Program-made: the position numbers and the translations under genes
Shown here: positions 22,262-33,260 of the stretch, piece by piece
Position numbering within the stretch: the first letter of the stretch is position 1
Layout: each line of letters opens with the position of its first letter
The notes under the pieces: generated by a model
Database searches by the model: none
Told to the model about the DNA's origin: nothing
The model's input: only the letters and a program-made list of their open reading frames with translations
NCBI GenBank assembly: GCA_027186245.1
Contig: CP114495.1
Coordinates: 9,850,501-9,914,500, forward strand
Direction of reading: 5' to 3'
DNA length: 64,000 bases
Source of the DNA: Coriaria nepalensis
Lineage: Eukaryota > Streptophyta > Magnoliopsida > Cucurbitales > Coriariaceae

Positions 22262-22382
22262 CAAAAAGTGTCATAGTCAACAAGGTACTTGTCTTCTTCC
22301 CATCCAAGTTTGATTCCAAAGTGGATGTCATAGAAGAGAGCAAAGATCTCACCTCTCTTACCTGGAGTGAGCTCATGGGAGC
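22262..22382 (+). mobile_element. Short copia gag relic, unit 1
   Basis: Reads VIVNKVLVFFPSKFDSKVD then VIEESKDLTSLTWSELMG, matching the copia-A gag stretch SLPSKFDSKVDAIEESKDLS with a few changes. About 120 bp only, with no LTR. It is probably what is left of another copia insertion. Confidence 0.75.
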
Positions 22383-22469
22383 AAGTATTAATGACTAATA
22401 TTTGTATAAAGCAAACATGATAAAAAGAAAATTGAAAGTGCAGAGCATGTATATCTTGATTCATCGTTG

Positions 22470-22900
22470 CTCCTTTGTTGCTCAATTTGCTCAAGGTTAA
22501 AACCATCATCTCGGGTCAAAGGAAGATACTTATACCCGACCACAGAGTAGTAAGAGACTAAGAACACATCCTATATTATACCCAACAATCCAAACTCTCA
22601 TAGGCCAAACAGGTTTTTCCTTCTTTGAAACTGCGATTGTAAATGAGGAAATGCTTATCTGAATAACCAAAGCAATAAGCTCAAGCATCATCCAAGTACC
22701 GGAATTGAAAGGATTAGACTCGAGATCAGATCTAGGCCCATTTTGGTAGTGGAATACTTTTCTTAAGAAAGTAAACCATCTTGCTCTTGATATTCTAATT
22801 GCCAAACGGACCCAGAAAGAAGAAGCAAGAGCCCTAGAAGAAGGTCGATTTGTGAGTCTAGAAGTTGTTCCCCAACCTTCCTTCTTCTCCGGGTGAAGAA
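22470..22900 (-). pseudogene. RING E3 ligase exon (At1g68070 type), unit 1, broken
   Basis: Minus-strand reading IRISRARWFTFLRKVFHYQN, then SNPFNSGTWMMLELIALVIQ and EKPVWPMRVWIVGYNIGC: the membrane-anchoring region upstream of the RING domain in a plant RING-type E3 family (At1g68070, At3g61180; recalled). No RING domain follows. Compared with unit 2 this copy has one extra C near 22533, which shifts the frame, and the GT splice donor after DESR has become AT. Both changes make it a pseudogene. Confidence 0.75.
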
Positions 22901-23431
22901 GGGTTTGATGGAAACGAGATGGAAGTGCTCGAATTGCACATTAAATCAGGCAGGAAGTAATGGTAATTCATTACAAATGAAAAAAATGAATGCTTTTTAG
23001 ATGGAAAACAAAAAATAACCCCAACCCCTCGAATGGTATAATCTGACACAAAAGTTGTACTTGAAATCATGCAGATATTACCTAACTGGGGAAGACTGAA
23101 ATTCACAGTATCACAATAATATCATGTTCTAACTACATGCTCATGCATATTTCACCAAAGGGCAGATACGAAAATACCACAGGGGGCATTTTACCGAACA
23201 CCTTGCATACGACCTCAAAAATGCTGGTTCTTGTTTCTTTTCCTGGAAATAAAAAGATTCTGAAATCTAATACTTTGTCGAGAAAGTTGCAGTTTCAGAG
23301 ATTACAAAAATAAAGAAAATTACACTTTTAGATTTTGATATATATTTTTCATTGTAAATATATAATGTTATAAAACACCTTTCACTAAACCATATGTACT
23401 TTATGTCCTAATATAAATCCTAAAGAGGTTC
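22901..23431. other. Spacer, unit 1
   Basis: Upstream flank of the E3 exon and AT-rich sequence. I see no gene. Unit 2 carries the same stretch with a few short indels (for example an extra GATTGCAATATCATAA near 59694). Confidence 0.45.
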
Positions 23432-23489
23432 CCCAAATGACAACAATATCTACCATTTTCTCTCTGTTTCCCAATAACCAAACAGCCAA
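23432..23489 (-). repeat. Inverted copy of the LRR-RLK P-loop segment, unit 1
   Basis: On the minus strand this repeats 12662-12719 (TTGGCTGTTTGGTTATTGGG, then AAACAGAGAGAAAATGGTAG) over about 57 bp with only a few changes. It is a relic of the same LRR-kinase family in opposite orientation. It also shows that the GTTGTCATTTG bases at the unit-1 copia-A deletion junction are original kinase-side sequence rather than filler. Confidence 0.75.
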
Positions 23490-23689
23490 GGACTTGAAGC
23501 AAAAGTAGATAAACGCTAACATCATGTTTCTTAATATTACTTTCCTGCATGAATCGCCTCCATCATCTGCCCGTTTCTATGTGAATCTATGAGGTAAGTG
23601 CATTTTGGCTCTTAACAATCCCTGCCCTGTCTGGTCTATTAGCCACCTATTGGAGCATATTCAGTTTTGGCTTTTTACTTTTAATATTT

Positions 23690-24360
23690 CTAGATCTCAT
23701 GTCTTTGGATAACAGGTTTTCAGGTTACAAGATGATTACGATGATGTTCCTAAAGAATAAGAAAGGCTACAAGATGATTGCATAATTGATAGAATTATAA
23801 AAAAAAAAAGAAACTGAACCCTTACCTAGAGATGACGATGATGAAGACGCAAATGGTGGTGGATCCGAGGGGGTGGACTTGGCCGGGGGGGAACCTATTC
23901 AATTGGGGCCAACCTTTTCTCAACTCCACTGTTAAATCATCTTTCTAACTTTTTTATTGCACTAGGTGGACATTTGGCTCTTCTCTATATGATTATGAAG
24001 CATGTAGAAAAATATGCAAAAATTTGCATTATGTTTCCTTAGGTTATATCTTATTAACAAAAGTTTAAAGAAACTTATGCTTTGATGAATAATCATCACA
24101 TACAAAGAATTGGGAACAAAATTTTCGAATCGATGAAAAGGAGTTAATGTTGTTATCATCATTATCGATACTCCCTACAGCACATGAAGAGTGCAGAGAA
24201 TAAGAATTCCGATTATCCGTATGAAGAAGATCCATAAGTTCACCTTTTTTCCAACTGAGATAGAGATGTCGCTTGATGTGCTTTCGGTGGTTGTCAGTGC
24301 GGGCCCATTTTTTAGAGGTCGAAGAAGAAGAAGAAAAGTCGAACTCCAATGCGTACGTTT
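23690..24360 (-). pseudogene. Decayed RLP 3'-flank and PARN-like relic, unit 1
   Basis: 23700-23790 matches the PARN 3' exon relic (GGATAACAGGTTTTCAGG, GATGTTCCTAAAGAATAAG). 23820-24050 matches the RLP 3' flank block (GGTGGTGGATCCGAGGGGG, then ATGATTATGAAGCATGTAG). 24065-24349 read on minus gives DLLHTDNRNSYSLHSS, the PARN-like TGNRISDS region. This is an older RLP-PARN pair just upstream of the intact-looking RLP. Confidence 0.6.
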
Positions 24361-24420
24361 TCCTTCATATATACTTCAGAAAAAGACATACAAATTGAAA
24401 CTAGTCTCATGTAATTCTGA

Positions 24421-24819
24421 TCATAAATGAAGAATCATGGAAGAAAAATTCGCAGAGAAGTTTCTTTGGTCCATATAGTGATCGGAAGACTTGGAGCTAA
24501 ACAAACATTGACTTGACTCCAACAGAAAAGGAAGTTCTGCAAGTGGTGAAGATAAGTTAAACGTATGGACTAAGTTGTAGGTTGATCTCTTAACTCTTTT
24601 GCATGATTGGCCAAAAGAGATGTGGTGATTGCAACAGAAAAGGAAATTATGCAAGTGGTGAAGATCAGTTGCAGTTGCTAGGCATGGTGATCATCATAGA
24701 CTTATCTTGCAGGGAAGACTCATCATTTACTGTTATTATAAGTAGTGCTTGTTTTGTTCACTAAAACATCACTTATCTTCCTCTGCTTCTAAAGTTGAGC
24801 ATCAAAAAGAAAATTCAAG
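24421..24819 (+). promoter_or_regulatory. Upstream region of the unit-1 RLP
   Basis: About 400 bp between the last relic and the RLP start codon, nearly the same in unit 2 (60736-61134). Includes an internal near-repeat (CAGAAAAGGAAGTTCTGCAAG at 24523 and CAGAAAAGGAAATTATGCAAG at 24633). I cannot place a TATA box with confidence. Confidence 0.4.
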
Positions 24820-27800
24820 ATGGTGAGAATTATTATGAGCTGTATGTTCATCTCTCAACTCTCTTGCATAATCTTTCTTTTCTTGCTCTTTATTCATGTC
24901 CCATTCGTAATTACTTCCTCCTCTTCTTTTGGGGATGAAGTCATGTGTCATCCCCAAGAACACCTAGCCTTGCTTCAGTTCAAAACTTCCTTCTCTATTC
25001 ATAATAACACTGCATTTGATGAATTTTATGAATATTATTATGAAACACCTGCTTGGATGATTACTTCATATCCAAAAACAGAGACATGGAATGAGAGTAA
25101 TATAGATTGTTGCATGTGGGATGGTGTAACATGCGACCATTCAACCGGTCGTGTAATAGGCCTTGATCTCAGCTGTAGTTGGCTCCACGGTAAAATCCAT
25201 CCCAACAATAGTCTGTTTCTTCTTTCCCACCTTCAGAGATTGAACCTTGCTTACAATGATTTCAATTCCTCCCATATTCCACCTCAGTTTGGCAGGTTTG
25301 TCTATTTGACACATTTGAATCTTTCTATGTCTTTCCTTCACAGTAATATACCTACTGAAATGTCCCGACTGTCGAAATTGATTTCATTGGATCTCTCATA
25401 CAACTTTGGTGTGGGGGAAAGGGATGACTATAACTATGGTGTGTGGATTGAGGAATCAGCTGTTTGGAGAAGGATCGTTCATAACCTCACAAATCTAAGA
25501 GAGATTGTACTCGATGGTGTACATTTTTCTCATGTTGATTCAAGGAATTTCATGAACCTCTCATCCTCTTTGACCTCGCTTAGTCTCTCCGACTGTGATT
25601 TAAGAGGTAATTTTCCAACCAACATATTCAGCCTCTCAAATCTTCAAATGCTCAATCTTAGATGGAACTCCCAACTCAAAGGTCATTTGACAAAATCGAC
25701 AAATATCAGCAATTCTCTTCAAAACTTGGATATTTCCGGCTGTAATTTCTCAGGAGAATTACCTGCATCCATCAGCAATCTAAGGTCATTGACACTTCAA
25801 GAATGTCCGTTGATCAACGTGGCATCAATTTTTAAGTCCATTCAAAATCTCATAGGACTCAGCCATTTAGATCTCTCAAGTAATGAACTGGTAGGCCCTA
25901 TTCCTGATTTCTGGGGCAATTTTAGCAGATTGTCTCATTTGGATTTATCTTACAATCATTTGACCGGTCATTTGCCCCCATCACTATTTAACCTAACCAG
26001 TCTCTCAACTCTTTATGCTTATTCCAATGAACTGATTGGCCTTATTCCTGATTTCTGGGGCAATTTTAGCAGATTGTCTCATTTGGATTTATCTTACAAT
26101 CATTTGACCGGTCATTTGCCCCCATCACTATTTAACCTAACCAGTCTCTCAACTCTTTATGCTTATTCCAATGAACTGATTGCCTTATTCCTGATTTCTG
26201 GGGCAATTTTAGCAGATTGTCTCATTTGGATTTATCTTACAATCATTTGACCGGTCATTTGCCCCCATCACTATTTAACCTAACCAGTCTCTCTTCTCTT
26301 CATGCTTTTTCCAATGAACTGATTGGCCCTATTCCTATTTACTTGGCAAGGCCTGCAAATTTAATTTCACTAGACTTGTCTTCAAACTCATTGAACGGAT
26401 CCATTCCTTCTTGGATTTATGCATCACCATCTTTAAGGTATTTATATCTCGACTCTAACCAATTCACAGGTTGCATTGGTGAGTTTCAATATAATTCCTT
26501 GGAGGGACTATCTTTGGGCGGTAATTACAAGTTGCAAGGGGAATTTCCAAAATTAATTTATAGACAAATCAATCTCACTGTTCTATATATTTCGTCAACT
26601 AACTTGAGTGGGATTGTGCATTTCGACATGCTCTCCGAGCTAAAACAACTCTCTTATATTGGCCTTTCTAATAATGATCTGTTGCATATAAAATTTGATG
26701 TCGATGCCAATTATACCTTCCCCAATCTTGATTCCTTGCGTTTGTCTTCTTGCAAATTGTCTCAATTCCCCCCCTTCCTCAGAAATCAATTACATTCTAA
26801 TCTACAAATTCTTTTCCTCTCAAACAACCAAATTAAAGGTAATGTTCCAAAGTGGCTGTCCAATCTTGAGCAGATGTATTATCTGAATCTTTCTCACAAC
26901 TTCTTGACGAGTATCGAACAATTTCCTTGGAAGAATTTGGGTATCATTGACCTTCACTCCAATCTGTTGGAGGGAGAAATTCCAATTCCACCGTCATCTA
27001 CTAGATATCTTCTAATTTCGAATAATAAATTTAGTGGAGAGATTCCATCTCTAATCTGCAACACATCAACCAGCCTTCAAGTCCTAGATTTGTCTACTAA
27101 CAATCTCAGTGGTTCAATTCCACAATGTTTGACAAATCTTACTTCTCTTTCGGTGTTGGATTTGCGAATGAACATCCTCTGTGGCACTTTTCCCAGAATA
27201 TTTTCAAAAGGCAATGCACTTACGACTCTTGATCTAAATGGAAATCAGATAGAAGGACCATTACCAAAATCATTGGCACATTGTAAGAATTTGGAAGTTT
27301 TGGATCTTGGAAACAACAAGATGAATGGAATCTTCCCTCACTGGTTAGAAACTCATCCAAATTTACAAATTCTTATCCTTCGTTCTAATGAATTTCATGG
27401 CCCAATAGACAAATCTAAGACTGCATTTGCCTTCCCTAAGTTGAATATATTGGATCTCTCTCACAATAATTTTAACGGGACTTTACCAACAGAGTTGTTC
27501 AAGAGTTTAAAGGCCATGAAAATAGGTGAACAGAAGAAAGTTGATTTGAAGTACATGAAAAATGGTTATTATGAGAACTCGGTGAAACTGACGATGAAAG
27601 GGCTATATAGGGAATTGGTTAAAATTTTAATTACTTGGAGAGTTCTTGATTTGTCCTCCAATAATTTCACAGGACAAATTCCTACATCGATTGGAGAGCT
27701 TAAGTCACTAATTGGCCTCAACCTTTCCCACAATCATCTTGCAGGCGGCATTCCTCCATCATTTGGAAACTTGAATGATCTTGAATGGTTAGATTTATCT

Positions 27801-28223
27801 TCAAATATACTATCTGGAAAAATTCCCGATGAGTTGGTAGATCTAACTTTTCTTTCCCAACTCAATCTTTCACAAAACCAACTTTCGGGACCCATTCCTC
27901 GAGGAAATCAGTTCGATACTTTTGACAATGCTTCATTCTGTGGGAACATTGAGTTATGCGGCGTTCCGCTATCAAAAGCATGCTATAATGATGAGGAGCG
28001 AAATCCACCACCGTCTATGAGATCTCAACTTGAAGAGGATTTGAGGTTTGGTGATTTGTTTGAATGGGAAAGTGTGTTCATTGGATATGGATGTGGGATA
28101 GCATTTGGACTCTTTTTGGGATATCTTGTATTTTTATATGAAAAACCGACATGGCTTGTGGCTTTTATTGAAAGAAGGAAGCCTAACCGAAAGATGAGGA
28201 GGAGAAGAAGAACTCGTACTTAA
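24820..28223 (+). pseudogene. Cf-9-type LRR receptor-like protein, unit 1, one frameshift
   Basis: ATG 24820 begins a signal peptide (SCIIFLFLLFIHVPFV). Then follow the N-terminal cap with paired Cys (DCCMWDGVTCDHSTGRVIGL), about 30 extracellular LRRs of the plant type (LxxLxLSxNxLxGxIP), a C-terminal cap, an acidic segment, one transmembrane helix with a GxxxG-like GYGCGIAFGLFLGYLVFL, and a short basic tail (RRKPNRKMRRRRRTRT). There is no kinase. Such proteins perceive pathogen or self molecules and signal through SOBIR1/BAK1-type kinases. The frame breaks at about 26182: GGCCTT has become GCCTT in the third copy of a 144-bp tandem repeat. The first part ends at a stop near 26250, and the rest stays open to TAA 28221-28223. 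Ignoring the shift it would be about 1134 residues. Confidence 0.9.
25885..26315 (+). repeat. Three tandem 144-bp repeats inside the RLP (two LRRs each)
   Basis: Copies start at 25885, 26029 and 26173, each beginning GAACTG, with the next homologous site at 26316 (143 bp later, one base short). Each 48-codon unit encodes two 24-residue LRRs (DFWGNFSRLSHLDLSYN; SLFNLTSLSTLYAYSNE). The unit-2 RLP has this segment once. The second and third copies are almost identical to each other, as expected of unequal exchange. Confidence 0.93.
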
Positions 28224-28556
28224 ACATTGTCTATCATGGTAAGTGTTACAACCTCAATTAAATAGAGAGGTTTGGTGCATTGTTTTCATATTTGGTATCT
28301 TCATATTATCACTTATAGATGGTTTGTTATTGAAGTTGTTGATGAAGGTTGTCATTTCAAACAATGGAAATAAGGAGTAAGATGAAAGAAGATCAAGATG
28401 CAAGGCCTTTATGAAATTGTCATTTCATACTTTTTATTGCTATATATAATGATCATGTAATAAAGCATGTAGATATACATCGAAAAGTTATCTGTTTCTT
28501 TAGGTTGTCCTCTATATTGTTGTCTTAATTTAAGGAAAATTGTGTTTTGATTTCTA
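28224..28556 (+). other. RLP 3' flank with probable 3'-UTR intron
   Basis: A GTAAGT donor follows the stop codon by 15 bp (28239) and a CTTTAG acceptor sits at 28498-28503. Introns in the 3' UTR are known in Cf-9-type genes. The PARN-like copy 2 ends just beyond, on the opposite strand. Confidence 0.55.
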
Positions 28557-30530
28557 TCATGTACATACATAAATGATCAGATCGGCTCTCTTATTATTCC
28601 TTACATCATCCACATCCAGTTTCTGCAACAATTGCTTCTTCCATTTCGTACCAATTGATTCTGCCTGTTTAGCAAAAGGGATTTTTGAAACGGGCGAACT
28701 ACAAATCTCCTTATACGTTTCATAATCTCCAGCCTGAGTCTTTCCATCTTCTAATATTTCGGCCAAAGGATGCAGGACAGCGATGGGATCATTATGGACC
28801 TCTAAGGTTTCCTTTAAAAGTAGAAAGTCGGTTACATGTTGCAGTTTTCGAAATTGGACAAAAACAGCACTTTCATCTATACGGTAGACGGGAACAATGG
28901 AAATTGGGCCAAATACTTTAGAGATGCATTCTCTGATCTTCCTAGCTTTGAGCTCAGAAGGGAATCCCCAAATCAAAACAATGTTCTGGAAACTAATTTT
29001 TGGATAACGGGTTTTCAGGTTATAAGATGATGATGACGATGATCCTACAGAATCAGAAATTCGATTACCCGTATGAAACAAATACCTCAAATCATCGACT
29101 TGAACCTCCACCTGAACACCCAAGTTAAAATGCAGATTTTTGGATCTAAGAGCAATTTGGGGGCATGATAATGCAAATGCAGAGGATAAAGACGTGCTTG
29201 ACTTCTTCATCATTTGATTAAGTAAATGGTTGGAATTCAATAGTATTTTCGTGTCAATTATATCCGGCAAGTGCTTCCTGAGACGAGACAAATTCTTCTG
29301 GGGTTGAAGGAAAAGGACCTATGAATTTGTTATATGCATGCGCAATATCTGCACGATAGTATACAAATACTTAGCTGCAGACATCAAATCAGATTAACCT
29401 CTTCGAAAATTTCAAACCGAAAGAGACATACCCAAGAAGCAATTATGACCAAAAACCAGCTTCTACTCCAATGGAAGTAGATCAATAACATGTCGAAATC
29501 CGATAGCAGCTTGGATCTTCATTTCTTCAGGTCTCCTCTGCTCATCTTTCACCTCTTTCTGCATGACGTTTAGCAGTACAGATAATGTCTTAAAAGAAAT
29601 GCATAATTTTGCCCAAAAATAATGTCACGAGCAATCTTACCATAAGTCTGTTCCTATCTTAAGGTGCTTTCTAATTACCTGCAAATTTTCACAATTTCAG
29701 ATATATGCCGTCTAAACAAAATTCAGGCAACATGAACATAAAATCAGTAAAAACTGCATTTATTACCAATTGAATCAATCTCATCTGACGAGAAGTGAAC
29801 CCTTTCAAACTTAGATTCAGTTTTTAAAGAAAACGGGCTGAAATTCTAGTTTAGATTCACTTGAGTTTCCCTCAAACCTGAATTCCCCATTGCCTTCCCT
29901 TAACAATCCTCCACGCCATTGAAAAATTCTAGTCTTCATTCGTTCCGCAAATAGAATATCAGCCATGTTAACTAACTACAAATTCAACGGAGGAAAAAGC
30001 ATTACCTTCATGAATGCAAGAATTGAAATCGAACTGGTATTTGGCTAAGAAGTCGATAGATGCGGTCTGACAGAGAAATTCATAAGCAGGGCCATCAATT
30101 TGAAGCTCTTGACGAGGAAAAACATAAAAATTATGCATGTTGAATCAAATGAATTTCAATATCACCATTTTCGAATCAAAATGAAGAAAAAATTAGTGAA
30201 AAAGAAAATAAAAAGAAGTGAAAAGAAATTACCGATGAGCAACGAAGGGATGCTTGCAGGAGTCCCAACGGAAGGGACAAACGCCAAACTGAAAGACGGC
30301 AACCTTCTCGGCGGAGTCCTTGAATTTGTGGTAGCGAACGTCAAACCGATCGAGCTCGAAGGATTCACGCCAAGGAGCGCTGGTCACTCCGGTCATCTCT
30401 AGGTCGATCGCGATTGAGTCTGCAGCTCGGACATGATTCCTGAGCACAGCGAGCGCTGTTTCAAAGTTCGATTTCGTCACGTTCTTGAGAGGAAAGCTAG
30501 AGGTGACGGCGGCGGCGGCCTCTGCGTCGG
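28557..30530 (-). pseudogene. PARN-like poly(A) ribonuclease, copy 2, least decayed
   Basis: First exon (about 30530-30231) encodes KSNFETALAVLRNHVRAA, AIDLEMTGVTSAPWRES and FGVCPFRWDS, which keeps the family's normal residues better than copy 3 (FGVCHFLWDS). The second exon keeps the proper frame (DFLAKYQFDF) that copies 1 and 3 lost. The 3' ORF 29291-28557 (244 codons) spans LRKHLPDIIDTKILLN, the RNA-binding-like part and a lysine-rich tail. Lesions: about 70 bp missing from the middle exon near 29660; in-frame TAG at 29465-29463 before GHNCFLG; the frame change shared by all three copies before LRKHLPD; and no in-frame ATG visible upstream of the first exon. It lies tail to tail with the RLP, about 330 bp away. 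Confidence 0.82.
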
Positions 30531-31379
30531 CGATGATATTGGTGAAGGTCGAGGTGGATGAGGCACGTGAGGTTCATTTCGCGAGGGTTTCAGAGGGTTT
30601 TGGAGTTGACGATGATTACTTTATGACACCGTTTTCGTTTGGCGCCTCCTGGCTCCCGCGGTTCCACCGACATGTAACTCAATTAGAACCGAGGCGTCGC
30701 TTCCAGTAGCCCACATACAATTGATAGGTTGAAATAGCCACCGCCCAACTTATATATAAAGCAAATGACCAATCCACCCAAGGAATTGCCTTCTCCACCG
30801 CTACCATTGTCACCAGCATCCCTGGGAATACAAATCTCTGATCGTGAAGGCGTGGTGGCCCACAGTGTGAGAGGAGATGATCAAGTCCGATCAGATACCT
30901 AATCCAAGACCCACAATAAGTATATCACTAACATTATCTTGTATCATTGAAGGAGAATCGCGAGTGCCCACTTCCCTACCTCCCATTTCATTCTCACGTC
31001 CAAGAGAACCTTACCTGATCAACAACATGTGGATCCTACTATCCAGGACCCAAGGATTCTCCAAATACTGACAAGTTACAAATCTTTGAGTTCAAAATAT
31101 TACTACATGAGTAAACCTTTTTAACCGAAGATAAAATCAGATGCAACTCGGAATGTTCCACAACAGTAAATTGTAGAGTGTATCTGAATCAAGTAACAAA
31201 CCTTCATTGAACATTGTAATAAAGAATAACGACAAATCTCTTGTCTGATTCAACAAATTTCTATCAAGAGGCGATATGTCTCCAAATCGATAAACTGACC
31301 CTCCACTATCATCTCTGACAAGAATACTAGAACATCCTTATTCTTACAAGATTTAGACAACTCGAGCATTATAGATGTG
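30531..31379. other. Upstream region of PARN-like copy 2
   Basis: GC-rich stretch with repeated GGCGGCGG near 30510, then AT-rich sequence with TATATATAAAG near 30752. The 30700-31060 part is shared with 35540-35900, except for about 90 bp that the unit-2 copy lacks. I see no gene. Confidence 0.45.
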
Positions 31380-32135
31380 TAATAAATTTGAGAAGACAAG
31401 TACCAGAATAATAAGCCGAAAAACATAGTCTTATTGCTTCTTCGATCTTTCCCATATCACAAATTCCCTTGATTAATATATCAAAATAGGTTGAATGAAG
31501 AGGGAATGCTCTCTCTTACATGTAGTTAAGAACTTCAATAGCATCTAGCGCTCTTATTACCGAGCAAAGGCCTTGGATGAGGCTTGAGTAAGATTCAGAA
31601 CCAAGAGCACGAACCTCGAGAAGTAACTTTAAAGCATCCTCATTCTCGACTCACAGTTTCCGATAACAAGAGCTGAATATGTGTCATTGATAGGTACAAA
31701 AGATGATATGATCATTCTACAAAGCACTTCAGATGCTTTTCGGATTCTCATGTTCTTAGAAAGTTAGCATATAAGAATATTCCATGAATTGGAAACTTCT
31801 ATATTATTTTCCAACATTTTGTCAAGAATCCTTTTTGCAATAAAGAATTTCCCGGCATTGCAACAACCATGAAGTAAAGCATTATAGGGTAAAGGGTCAA
31901 ATATTTGTTTTTCTTCAAGCAATTTCATAGCTTCATCTATCTTCCCTAATTTACAAAAACCTTCCACTATGTAAACAAATATGCTGCTTTCCGGAACTAA
32001 ACCGGATTCAATCATCTCTTCAAATAGGTTTAAAGTATCATCTGATGAAGGGATTCTGCACAAACACTCAATCAGGGAGCCATAAGTCCATAAATTAGGG
32101 GTGAAATTGGAAAGTTTCATCATTCTAAACAACAA
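31380..32135 (-). pseudogene. Pentatricopeptide repeat (PPR) gene fragment
   Basis: Minus-strand 32135-31764 reads as tandem 35-residue PPR motifs (NLWTYGSLIECLCRI; GLVPESSIFVYIVEGFCKLG; DPLPYNALLHGCCNAGKFF; NIEVSNSWNILIC). Beyond 31764, weaker PPR-like sequence continues with stops. PPR proteins bind organelle RNAs. The N-terminus with its targeting peptide and most repeats are missing. This fragment has no counterpart in units 1 or 2 and belongs to the truncated middle module only. Confidence 0.75.
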
Positions 32136-32600
32136 TGAGATACAAATAACTTTCTCTTTTGCCGGGAAAAGAATACAAATCCGGGGGTATCATATCTTCC
32201 ATATCCAAACAAACATCCTTGTTCGTCTCTCCAAAATTCTATTTATGCCTCCTGTATATCTTTCCTAAGAACTATTTCAACACTGCTTGTACATCTTTAC
32301 TCAGGTAAACTTCAATTGATTTTGTCAATTTCTTGTAACTCTTGCTCTCATAATCCCTAAACACGCTCTATAGAACACAAACAAAACATAACAAATAGTC
32401 AGAAGATAACGCAAAATAAATAGGTCCTTTTTTTCCCCGACTGTAATGAAAGTATAGAAATGAGGAAAGATTATAAAAAATTGAATTCTAAAATTCGTCT
32501 CATATCAATTAGGAAGAAGATTTTTAGTTAATTGATAAGTCAAGAGTTACATCTTCATCTTCAAGACTTTTTAGGAGAAAATTATATCAGAGCAAGACTC
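32136..32600. other. Spacer between PPR and RLP fragments
   Basis: AT-rich; I see no gene or repeat. The join to RLP sequence is near 32603. Confidence 0.4.
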
Positions 32601-32602
32601 GA

Positions 32603-32914
32603 GTGGATACATTTGACAATGCCTCATTTCATGGGAACATTGAGTTATGTGGCCTTCCGCTATCAAAAGCATGCTATAATGATGAGGAGCCAAATCCACC
32701 ACCGTCTATGAGATCTCAACTTGACGAGGATTTGAGGTTTTGTGATTTGTTTGAATGGGAAAGTGTGTTCATTGAGTATGGATGTGGGATAGCATTTGGA
32801 CACTTTTTGGGATATCTTGTATTTTTATATGGAAAACCGACATGGCTCGTGGCTTTTGTCGAAAGAAGGAAGCCTAACCGAAGGACGAGGAGGAGAAGAA
32901 GACCTCATACTTAA
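32603..32914 (+). pseudogene. RLP C-terminal fragment (middle module)
   Basis: Encodes only the end of an RLP: C-terminal cap (DTFDNASFHGNIELCGLP), acidic region, transmembrane helix and basic tail (RRKPNRRTRRRRRPHT), then TAA. It lacks the signal peptide and all complete LRRs. It differs from the unit-1 RLP at several residues (RNPPPS/PNPPPS, GYGCG/EYGCG), so it is a distinct paralogue rather than a copy of it. The 3' flank to about 33250 is also RLP-type and leads to PARN-like copy 3. Confidence 0.88.
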
Positions 32915-33260
32915 ACATTGTCTATCATGGTTAAGTGTTACAACCTCAATTAAATAGAGAGCTTTGGTGCATTGTTTTCATATTTGGTATCTTCGTATTT
33001 TCACTTGTTGATGATGGTTTGTTATTGTTGTTGATGATGAAGGTTGTCATTTCAAACAATGGAAATACGGAGTAGGATGAAAGAAGATCAAGATGCAAGG
33101 CCCTTTACGAAATTGATTTTGTGGATCCCACCTCTGAACTCTCTACTGTCAAATCTTGTTCTGTTTAATACTTTTTATTGCTCTATATAATGATCATTTA
33201 AAGCATGTAGATATACATGCAAAAGTTATCTGTTCCTTTAGGTTGTACTCTATATTGTTA

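Larger units (their letters stand above)
1..28520. repeat. Tandem segmental duplication, unit 1
   Basis: The whole left half of the window recurs, in the same order and orientation, from about 33392 onward. Anchor pairs are 1 with 33392, 4843 with 40773, 11653 with 45901, 16114 with 52485, 19066 with 55460 and 24820 with 61135. The shift between units changes from about 33.4 kb to 36.4 kb because of private deletions: in unit 1 near 1895, 2955 and 12720, and in unit 2 near 43046, 44052 and 52795. The left edge lies outside the window. Unit 1 ends with the RLP 3' flank, after which a truncated extra module begins. Confidence 0.95.
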
